Position numbers and translations under genes: made by a program
Notes under the pieces: model-generated
Databases searched by the model: none
What the model saw: only the letters and a program-made list of their open reading frames with translations
What the model was told of the DNA's origin: nothing
NCBI GenBank assembly: GCA_019118935.1
Contig: DWXY01000005.1
Location: 1-38,198 of the forward strand
DNA length: 38,198 nt
Source: Candidatus Oscillibacter pullicola
GTDB lineage: Bacteria > Bacillota > Clostridia > Oscillospirales > Oscillospiraceae
Reading direction: 5' to 3'
In this document: one piece after another, positions 32,050-38,198 of the stretch
Layout of the letters: each line of letters starts with the position of its first letter
How positions within the stretch are numbered: the stretch's first letter is position 1

Positions 32050-33999
32050 GTGTTGAAGAGACAGAAGCGGCCCCGGGCGCTGGGGCCGGTGTGGCTGCGC
32101 TGGTGCATGTTTCTGGGCGGCAGCCTTTGCATGGGGCTGGCTGTGGCGGTGGCCGTCCAGTGGGTGGTTACCGGCTCCCTCTCCATCGTGTGGGAGTGGT
32201 TCGTGAAATGGCCCACGTATCTGCTGCTGACCGGCGTCCTTTACGGCGCCGTGGTGTTCACCCTGGGTGCGCTGCTGGGAAGATTGTGGCTTTCCGCCAT
32301 ACTGGTGGGGGTTGCCGGGCTGGTGCTGTCCCTGGTGGACTATTTCAAGACAGCCATCAACGGCACGCCGTTGGTGCTGGCGGACTTCGGCCTGGCGGCA
32401 CAGGTGGGAGAGGTGGCCGGTGTGGCGGGGGAGCTGCGCCCGCCGGTGGATTTCTGGATGGCGCTGATCGCCCTGGGGATGTGTGTGGGGATTCTGATTC
32501 TGGTGCGGCGGCTGACACTGCTCACCGGGCGGTGCCGCTTTGTCACCTTTTCCATCGCCCTGGCCCTGACCATGGGGCTGTTTTCCACACAGGGAGCCCA
32601 GACGGCGGGGGCGGTCTTTCAGGTGGATGTGAACACCCGCCTGGCCGCGGCCAACAGCCACGACACCTACGGTTTGACGCTGAGCCTCTGGCGGGACTGC
32701 TTTCTTCAGGCCAAGAAGAGTCCGGAGGGATACAGCGAGGCCTACATGGAGCAGGTCCTGGCCCGGATCGACGATATCCTGGCGGAGGACAGCGCCGCCC
32801 CCGCCCCGGCGGTACAGCCCAACATCATCGTGGCCCAGTCGGAGTCCTTCTACGATCTGACCCGGCTGCCGGGCCTCCAGTATGAACGGGATCCCCTGGA
32901 GAACTTCCACGCCCTGGAGAGCGAAGGCATCAGCGGCACGTTCCACAGCCACTACCTGGGCTACGGCACCGGCTATCTGGAAATGTCCATGCTGTACGGC
33001 ATCACGGAGCTGGACTTCGGCGCGGGGACGAACATCTGCTTCCTGGAGGACGACGCCTATGAGAAATTCGACGCCCTGCCGGAGCAGTACACCGAGAGCG
33101 GCTACCGGGCGGAGATGCTCCACGGGTATAACGACAGCCTGTACAACCGGACGGTGACCTATCCCAGGCTGGGCTTTTCCGACCTGCTGTTCTCCGCGGA
33201 TATCCAGGCCCTGGGCTTTCCCTGGGAGGGGGGCGTCTACGGCGGGTATTACATGCGGGACAGCTACTTCTTCCGGGCCATGCTGGACCGGATGGAGGAC
33301 ATCAACAGCAGCGGGGAGCGGGCGTTCCTCTATGGCATCACCATGGAGAACCACCAGCCCTTTGACCCGGAGAAATTCAACTACGAGTGCCAGATCGGCG
33401 TCACCAGCGAGAGCCTCAGCGAGGAGGACATGGCCATCGTCCGGGTCATGCTGGAGGGCATCACCCGGGCGGACCAGGCCCTGGGAGATTTGACAGACGC
33501 CCTGCGGGAGAGCGAGGAGCCCACCATCGTGGTGTTCTTCGGGGATCACAGGCCCAACCTGTTCATGACGGACGGGGACACGGTGTACACGAAGCTGGGC
33601 CTCTGCCCGGACAACGACACGGTGGGCTGGACCCCGGAGGAGATCAGCGACCTGTATTCCACGGACTACCTGATCTGGGCCAACGATGCGGCCCTGCTCC
33701 AGGGGCAGGCAGGCACCCGGCGGGACAGCAGCATCACCGCCATTGGCCCCCAGCTGCTGGAGCTGACCGGCCAGCCGGTCACCCGGTACTGGGCGCTGCT
33801 GGAGAAGGTGAGCCAGGTGTGCCTCACCAACACGGAGCTGTACTTTGTGGATGGAGCGGGGACGCCCAGCGCCGGCGTGGAGGAGGCGGATCTCTCCGAC
33901 GAGGACCGGGAGCTGCTGCAGCTGCGGGAGGATGTGCTGTACGACGCCATGTACGGCCAGCAGTATATCACCGCAGAGATGAACAAACCCGTCCAGTGA
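32050..33999 (+). CDS. LtaS-family membrane sulfatase-fold protein (polyglycerol-phosphate transferase-like)
   Basis: A 649-residue protein with about five N-terminal membrane segments (within residues 12-185) and a large extracytoplasmic alkaline-phosphatase/sulfatase-like domain. Recognisable parts are PNIIVAQSESFYD (metal-binding Glu), HYLGYGTGYLEMSMLYG with a Thr as likely nucleophile, YGITMENHQPFD and IVVFFGDHRPNL with the metal-binding Asp-His. LtaS enzymes polymerise lipoteichoic acid glycerol phosphate; here the exact polymer is inferred. The start is GTG 32050 or TTG 32053, with GAGGT just upstream. A terminator follows. Confidence 0.85.
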   Translation: MLKRQKRPRALGPVWLRWCMFLGGSLCMGLAVAVAVQWVVTGSLSIVWEWFVKWPTYLLLTGVLYGAVVFTLGALLGRLWLSAILVGVAGLVLSLVDYFKTAINGTPLVLADFGLAAQVGEVAGVAGELRPPVDFWMALIALGMCVGILILVRRLTLLTGRCRFVTFSIALALTMGLFSTQGAQTAGAVFQVDVNTRLAAANSHDTYGLTLSLWRDCFLQAKKSPEGYSEAYMEQVLARIDDILAEDSAAPAPAVQPNIIVAQSESFYDLTRLPGLQYERDPLENFHALESEGISGTFHSHYLGYGTGYLEMSMLYGITELDFGAGTNICFLEDDAYEKFDALPEQYTESGYRAEMLHGYNDSLYNRTVTYPRLGFSDLLFSADIQALGFPWEGGVYGGYYMRDSYFFRAMLDRMEDINSSGERAFLYGITMENHQPFDPEKFNYECQIGVTSESLSEEDMAIVRVMLEGITRADQALGDLTDALRESEEPTIVVFFGDHRPNLFMTDGDTVYTKLGLCPDNDTVGWTPEEISDLYSTDYLIWANDAALLQGQAGTRRDSSITAIGPQLLELTGQPVTRYWALLEKVSQVCLTNTELYFVDGAGTPSAGVEEADLSDEDRELLQLREDVLYDAMYGQQYITAEMNKPVQ

Positions 34000-34018
34000 C
34001 AGAAGCTGAATCAAAGAG

Positions 34019-34050
34019 AGCGCCGCAGGCATCCGCCTGCGGCGCTTTTA
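34019..34050. terminator. Bidirectional intrinsic terminator
   Basis: 12-bp stem AGCGCCGCAGGC / GCCTGCGGCGCT, loop ATCC, then TTTTATTT; it lies between the convergent LtaS-like and msrA genes. Confidence 0.88.
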
Positions 34051-34098
34051 TTTGCACAAACATGGACAGCCTGTGGAAAACAGAGCTCCCCCCGCCCG

Positions 34099-34677
34099 TC
34101 AGGAAGACGCCTCTCCGGCCTCTTTCCAGGCCCGCAGCAGCTCTTTTGCAGGACGGGTGTAGGCTTTTGTGGAAAACGGGAAGTCCGGCAGGGCCGCCAG
34201 CTTCCAGGGGGCCACATGGCAGTAGCCCCGCGGGTGCTTTTCCAGATACCGCTGATGGAATTCCTCCGCCGGATAGAAACACGCCAGGGGTTTCAGCTCC
34301 ACGGCGAAGAAGGGGACGGCCGCGGCCTCCAGGGCGGCGATGGAGCGGATGACGCCCTCGTCCGCCGGGTCCGTCCAGTACACGCCGGTTTGGTACTGGC
34401 TGCCCACATCCGGTCCCTGACGGTTGGGGGTCTCCGGGTCGATGGCGGCAAAAAAGGCAAAGAGCAGGTGAGGCAGGGAGACGGCCCCGTCTTCATACGT
34501 CACCTGCACCGCCTCCCGGAAGCCGGTGCGGCCGGTGCAGACATCGTCATAGTTGGCGTGGTCCGCTGTGTCTCCGTTGGCATAGCCGGCGGTGACATCC
34601 AGTACGCCGGGCAGGCGGCGGTACAGGGCCTCCATGCCCCAGAAGCAGCCCCCGGCAAAACAGATGGTTCTTCTCAT
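34099..34677 (-). CDS. msrA: Peptide methionine (S)-S-oxide reductase MsrA
   Basis: A 192-residue repair enzyme that reduces methionine-S-sulfoxide. The catalytic motif GCFWG (Cys11) is present in TICFAGGCFWGMEALYRRLPGV. The family follow-ups YANG.T...YDDVCTGRTGFREAVQV, DPETPNRQGPDVGSQYQTGVYW and AEEFHQRYLEKHP are also present. The start ATG shares its A with the stop of the upstream gene (TGATG), indicating translational re-initiation. Last gene of a minus-strand cluster. Confidence 0.95.
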   Translation of the reverse strand: MRRTICFAGGCFWGMEALYRRLPGVLDVTAGYANGDTADHANYDDVCTGRTGFREAVQVTYEDGAVSLPHLLFAFFAAIDPETPNRQGPDVGSQYQTGVYWTDPADEGVIRSIAALEAAAVPFFAVELKPLACFYPAEEFHQRYLEKHPRGYCHVAPWKLAALPDFPFSTKAYTRPAKELLRAWKEAGEASS

Positions 34678-34982
34678 CAGGCAAACATCCCCATGAAGCC
34701 GTCCGGCCGCTCCTGGGCCTGTCCCCAGATCTCCCGGAACGCTGCCGGAGTGATGGCGCGGGCGGCGACCTCCCCGGGGCGGTTCAGCGTCCGCAGGTCC
34801 TCCGGGTAGGGGTCGGGGGAGAGGGCCTCCTCCCGGCCGTAGTCGCCGCCGTAGGCAAAGCAGAGGCCGTTGGGGTAGAACTCCACCCGCCGGATCTCCC
34901 GGCGCCCGCTGTCCAGCTCCGCGTAGATGAGCCGGGGCTCGTCCTCTTCCTCCGGACTCTGTTCGATCAGCACGTAGGACAT
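34677..34982 (-). CDS. Small protein resembling DUF6881
   Basis: A 101-residue soluble protein. The segment RLIYAELDSGRREIRRVEFYPNG with a following YGGDYG and a C-terminal ITPAAFREIW matches what I remember of DUF6881 proteins; this is recall, not a search. Function unknown. AAGGAGGGG lies just before ATG 34982, inside the end of the alaX-like gene (16-nt overlap). It is coupled to msrA downstream. Confidence 0.75.
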   Translation of the reverse strand: MSYVLIEQSPEEEDEPRLIYAELDSGRREIRRVEFYPNGLCFAYGGDYGREEALSPDPYPEDLRTLNRPGEVAARAITPAAFREIWGQAQERPDGFMGMFA

Positions 34983-36139
34983 TCGATCCCCTCCTTATGG
35001 AAAAAGTCACAGATGGCGGTCCGGTCCGCCTGCACGCTGCCCTGGGCAAAGCCATTCCGCCCGCCGCCCCGGCCGGAAAGAGCGGCGTTCAGCCGCTTCA
35101 CCAGGGGAGAGATGTCCGCCCCGTCGGCCTGGACAAGGGCATAGACGTAGGAGGAATCCGCTCCCGCGAACACCGCCGCCAGACCGCCGGAGGCCTTTGC
35201 CGCCGCGTCCGCCAGCTTTCTGGCTCCGTCCGGCCGCGTGGGGGGTTCCAGAAGCAGCAGATCTCCCCGGCCCGTCAGGGCCTGGGCCCGGAGGGAGAAG
35301 AGCTGATCCTCCAGCTCCGTCATCCGCTGCTTGGCGGCGGCCAGCTCCTCCGCCTGCCGTTCCGCGGCGGCCAGGGTGTCCTGGGGTTTTACGGATAGCA
35401 GCTGGGCCACGGCCCGATCCTGGTCGTATACCTGGGAGAGATACCGGTAGGCCCGCGCTCCGCAGAGGATCTCCAGCCGCACCCCCTCCCGGAACTTCTG
35501 GCAGGAGAGGACCTTGATGATCCCCACCTCTCCGGCCCGACGCACGTGGGTGCCGCAGCAGGCGCAGCAGTCCGCCCCGGGAAAGGCCACGATCCGCACC
35601 TGGCCGGTGAGCGCCTTCTTGCTGCGGTAGTTCAGCCGGGCCAGCGCATCCGGCGCGGGGAAGGTGATCTCCACCGGGGTGTTCTGCCAGATCACCTCGT
35701 TGGCGGCCTTTTCCGCGGCCATGACCTGTTCCCAGGTCAGCTCGGCATTGTAGTCGATGGTCACCGTGTCCGCCCCCAGGTGGAAGCCCACATTGTCACA
35801 GCGGTACAGCGAGCACAGCAGGCCGGAGAGAATGTGCTCCCCGGAGTGCTGCTGCATGTGGTCGAACCGGCGGGGCCAGTCGATGGCCCCCTCCACTTCG
35901 GCGCCGATCTCCACAGGGCCGTCACAGGTGTGGAAAATCACGCCGTTTGTTTCATGAACATCCGTGACCTGGACTGCGCCCAGGGTGCCGTGGTCCGCCG
36001 GCTGTCCGCCCCCCTCCGGGTAGAAGGCGGTGCGGTCCAGCACTACGGCCCAGCCGGATTTGGATTTTTCACAGGAGAGCACCCGGGCGGTGAAGGCGGT
36101 GAGATAGGGGTCTTGGTAATAAAGTTTTTCCGTTTCCAT
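34967..36139 (-). CDS. Alanyl-tRNA editing protein (AlaX-like, with DHHA1 domain)
   Basis: A 390-residue free-standing relative of the AlaRS editing domain, expected to hydrolyse mischarged Ser/Gly-tRNA-Ala. The AlaRS-type beta-barrel (RTAFYPEGGGQPADHG) comes first. It is followed by the zinc site, HSGEH (His98, His102) and CCGTH (Cys194 or 195, His198). A coiled-coil segment (about 255-285) and a C-terminal DHHA1-like domain ending in GRGGGRNGFAQGS follow. AAAGGAAG lies upstream of ATG 36139. It starts 44 nt after the lipoprotein gene and overlaps the DUF6881-like gene. Confidence 0.9.
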   Translation of the reverse strand: METEKLYYQDPYLTAFTARVLSCEKSKSGWAVVLDRTAFYPEGGGQPADHGTLGAVQVTDVHETNGVIFHTCDGPVEIGAEVEGAIDWPRRFDHMQQHSGEHILSGLLCSLYRCDNVGFHLGADTVTIDYNAELTWEQVMAAEKAANEVIWQNTPVEITFPAPDALARLNYRSKKALTGQVRIVAFPGADCCACCGTHVRRAGEVGIIKVLSCQKFREGVRLEILCGARAYRYLSQVYDQDRAVAQLLSVKPQDTLAAAERQAEELAAAKQRMTELEDQLFSLRAQALTGRGDLLLLEPPTRPDGARKLADAAAKASGGLAAVFAGADSSYVYALVQADGADISPLVKRLNAALSGRGGGRNGFAQGSVQADRTAICDFFHKEGIECPTC

Positions 36140-36183
36140 GTGGAAAACTTCCTTTCTTTCAGGGGATGGGACCGGGACGTATG

Positions 36184-37362
36184 TTACAGCAGCCCCAGAT
36201 TCTGCTTCCAGGTCAGCACCCGGCGGCAGGCGGCGTCGATGGTCTCCCCGGACAGGGCGCCGCTTTCCAGCGCCTCCAGGACCTTGGGGATCTGGGTGCG
36301 GTAGTCGGTGGTGATGACGAGGTCGTTTCCCGCCTCCAGGGCCATCACCGCCACGGCGCCGTCGGCGCTGTACGCCGCCACCGCCTCCATGGCCAGATCA
36401 TCGGTCATCACCACGCCGTCAAAGCCCAGGTCGTCCCGGAGCAGGCCGTGGACCTTCGGAGACAGGGAGGCGGGGAGATCTCCATCCACAGCGGCCATGA
36501 TATTGTGGGAGACCAGCACGGCGGTCTTTCCGCCGCCGCTCTCCATGCCCGCCTGGAAGGGGAGGAAGTCAGAGGACGTGAAGGACTCCAGCGGCCGCTG
36601 GTCCACGGCGATGCCGGTGTGGGTATCCACATTGTTCCCATAGCCGGGGAAGTGCTTGAGAACGCTGCCCATGCCGTCCTCCGCCATCCGGGAGACCACC
36701 TGGGCCACATAATCCGCGGTGTCCGCCGCATCCTGACCGAAGGACCGGTCATACATGAAGTCGCCGGGGTCCGTGGACACGTCCGCCACCGGCGCCAGAT
36801 TCACGTTGAAGCCCAGGGCGGAGAGAAGGCGGTCCTTCTCTCGGGTATCTGCCAGCACGGCCTCCATGCCGCCGGAGGCATAGGCTTTCTGGGGAGAGGG
36901 GAACTTGGCGGCCCGCAGGTGGGGATTGGAGCTGACCCGCACCACCGTGCCGCCCTCCTCGTCCACGCCGATCAGCAGCGGGATTCCGGTGTCCGCCGCG
37001 GCGGCGTCCTGATAGCTCTGAATGGTCTGGATCAAGGCGTCGGCGGTCTTGTCCGCCGTATCCCGGCCGAAGAGGATGTAGCCGCCCAGATGATAGGTGC
37101 TCACGTCGGAGACCGCGTCCGCGTCGGGCACCCGGACAAAGAACAGCTGGCCGACCTTTTCCTCCAGGGTCAGGGAGGCAAGCAGGTCCTCCACCTCCCG
37201 GGCGGCCAGTTCTTCCGGCGTGGGTTCCGGAGGCGTCTCCGGCTCCTGGGGCTGGGTGTCCGCGGCGGGCGTTTCCGGGACAGCATCCGCCGGGGTGCCG
37301 CCGCAGGCGGGCAGGGATAACAGCAGGAGAGCGGCCAGTGCCGCCGTCAAAAAGCGTTTCAT
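36184..37362 (-). CDS. Lipoprotein glycoside hydrolase family 3 (NagZ-like beta-N-acetylhexosaminidase)
   Basis: A 392-residue surface lipoprotein. A signal peptide with lipobox (LSLPAC, Cys20) is followed by a Pro/Glu-rich linker (about 25-55) and a GH3 catalytic domain. Visible are GVDEEGGTVVR, the NagZ loop KHFPGYGNNVDTHTG with its His-Asp pair, and the nucleophile region VVMTDDLAM. In Gram-positives such enzymes cut GlcNAc from muropeptides outside the cell. AAAGGAG precedes ATG 37362. It heads a minus-strand cluster with alaX-like, DUF6881-like and msrA genes; the functional link among them is not obvious. Confidence 0.92.
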   Translation of the reverse strand: MKRFLTAALAALLLLSLPACGGTPADAVPETPAADTQPQEPETPPEPTPEELAAREVEDLLASLTLEEKVGQLFFVRVPDADAVSDVSTYHLGGYILFGRDTADKTADALIQTIQSYQDAAAADTGIPLLIGVDEEGGTVVRVSSNPHLRAAKFPSPQKAYASGGMEAVLADTREKDRLLSALGFNVNLAPVADVSTDPGDFMYDRSFGQDAADTADYVAQVVSRMAEDGMGSVLKHFPGYGNNVDTHTGIAVDQRPLESFTSSDFLPFQAGMESGGGKTAVLVSHNIMAAVDGDLPASLSPKVHGLLRDDLGFDGVVMTDDLAMEAVAAYSADGAVAVMALEAGNDLVITTDYRTQIPKVLEALESGALSGETIDAACRRVLTWKQNLGLL

Positions 37363-37505
37363 AGGAGCTCCTTTCCAGAGGGGAGGTACAGGTACCAGCA
37401 GTGTATCACATTTTCAAAGGAAAAAAAAGACTGTTACCGGTTTGTGGTGGAACCTAGTCCGCCTCCGTGATATGTTGAGAAAAAACAGAAAGGGCGTGTG
37501 GCAGG

Positions 37506-38198
37506 ATGCGGATGGCTGCGATGCTGATGGCAGTGCTCTCTCTGCTGGCGGTCCCCCAGGGACAGGGAACAGACCCGGGGATTACCTGGGAGACGGTGGC
37601 GGTGCAAGTCCTGGAGGAGTCGCCGGAAACGGCGGCTCGGACGCTGGTGGACTGGGCGAGGTCTGGGCAGACAGCGCCGGAGGAGGACGCGGTCCTGGCC
37701 CTTCTGGAGGAGATGGGAGCGGAACCGGCAGCTTCCGCAGCGGCATTTGATGCGGTACTGGATGCAGCGGACAGCCTGCGGGAAGCAGGTGAGGCGCCTG
37801 AGCTGGGGGAAGAAACCTACCGGGCGGCGGTCCGGTCCCTGTCTCCCTTTTTCACCAGACTTCTGGAGACGGAGACCACGCCCTGGAGGGAGGAGCCCTC
37901 TGCCTGGCCTGCGGATCTGGCGGCGTTTGACGGCATCTGGTGCGACAGCACCTTGCGGGAGCTGCTGATCTTCCGGAACGGCACCTGCCGGGTGGTGATC
38001 CCCTATCTGGACTACTATGGGGAAACGGCCTTCCCCGCCCGGCTGCGGGACCGCAGTGGCATGGGCTGGTGCCCGTCGCTGGAGATAGATATCCACAAAT
38101 CCGGCGATTTCTCCGGGCCGCTGGCCTATTACATCTCCGGTCTGGCGGAGGACCATTTCTGGTGCAATACCAAGGGACAGCGGTTTGACAGGCTCCGG
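37506..38198 (+). CDS. Secreted protein of unknown function, 3' end outside the window
   Basis: An open reading frame from ATG 37506 (or ATG 37512) continues without a stop to the right edge, giving at least 231 residues. It opens with a hydrophobic signal-like stretch (MRMAAMLMAVLSLLAVPQG). An Ala/Glu-rich helical region to about residue 130 follows, then a part with Trp, Cys and aromatic residues (FDGIWCDSTLRELLIF, VVIPYLDYYGE) that looks like a beta domain. Codon use is GC-rich at third positions like the neighbours. No family recognised. It diverges from the nagZ-like gene across a 143-bp gap in which I see no convincing promoter. Confidence 0.72.
   Translation, partial: MRMAAMLMAVLSLLAVPQGQGTDPGITWETVAVQVLEESPETAARTLVDWARSGQTAPEEDAVLALLEEMGAEPAASAAAFDAVLDAADSLREAGEAPELGEETYRAAVRSLSPFFTRLLETETTPWREEPSAWPADLAAFDGIWCDSTLRELLIFRNGTCRVVIPYLDYYGETAFPARLRDRSGMGWCPSLEIDIHKSGDFSGPLAYYISGLAEDHFWCNTKGQRFDRLR

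Noticed and set aside
36131-36149. Near-palindrome GTTTCCATGTGGAAAAC as a second parS site
   Set aside because: Only the core resembles the centre of parS; the outer bases do not fit. It is better explained as a TTTTCCACA copy (36139-36147, minus) abutting the ATG of the alaX-like gene.
37363-37505. Promoters for the divergent nagZ-like gene and the edge gene
   Set aside because: Candidate hexamers (for example TTGAAA with TACCTG, TTGTGG with TGATAT) have poor -10 boxes or spacing.

Overview
The window is a GC-rich (roughly 60-65% by eye) chromosomal segment around the replication origin of an endospore-forming, low-GC-lineage Gram-positive bacterium. The most likely placement is class Clostridia, Oscillospirales-type (Flavonifractor/Lawsonibacter-like). 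The grounds are the gene order dnaA-dnaN-rlbA-recF-remB-gyrB-gyrA leftward and rpmH-rnpA-yidD-yidC-jag rightward, a SpoIIP gene, a glycine T-box leader and Firmicutes-type ribosome binding sites. The placement is inference; no rRNA is present.

Layout. 1-4.5 kb: a four-gene operon for a gliding-type ABC system (ATPase, ABC-2 permease, GldG-like protein, DUF4340 protein). 4.6-9.7 kb: two complete two-component systems in tandem. 9.8-16.1 kb: sporulation peptidoglycan hydrolase spoIIP, a hotdog thioesterase, glutamine-dependent NAD synthetase nadE, a TIGR00300-type (ornithine cyclodeaminase-like) protein and rnhA. 16.2-26.6 kb: the replication block on the minus strand, from gyrA back to dnaA. 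It includes two extra membrane-protein genes around remB, a parS-like site inside recF, and DnaA boxes plus an AT-rich stretch between dnaA and dnaN (probable oriC). 26.6-29.9 kb: divergent dnaA and rpmH promoters, then the rpmH-jag block. 30.0-34.0 kb: glyS under a T-box leader and an LtaS-like sulfatase-fold membrane protein. 34.1-37.4 kb: a minus-strand cluster nagZ-like / alaX-like / DUF6881-like / msrA. At the right edge a secreted protein gene runs off the window.

The most unusual signal is not a gene. Three unrelated genes (nadE, rnhA, glyS) each have the last ~50-62 bp of their coding sequence repeated about 200 bp downstream (offsets 198, 218 and 205 bp). The copies are exact for nadE, 60/62 for glyS with both differences synonymous, and about 37/48 for rnhA. 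The spacers are hairpin-rich: each holds a 12-13 bp stem with a 3-nt loop, and they share related short motifs. This looks like a family of small non-coding elements that sit at gene 3' ends and leave a second copy of the gene tail. A second signal is a strong enrichment of TTTTCCACA (DnaA-box-like): 14 exact copies by manual count, including a tight cluster inside a two-component operon, with nearly all copies oriented toward the origin on both arms.

No tRNA, rRNA, CRISPR array, transposase or integrase gene was seen.
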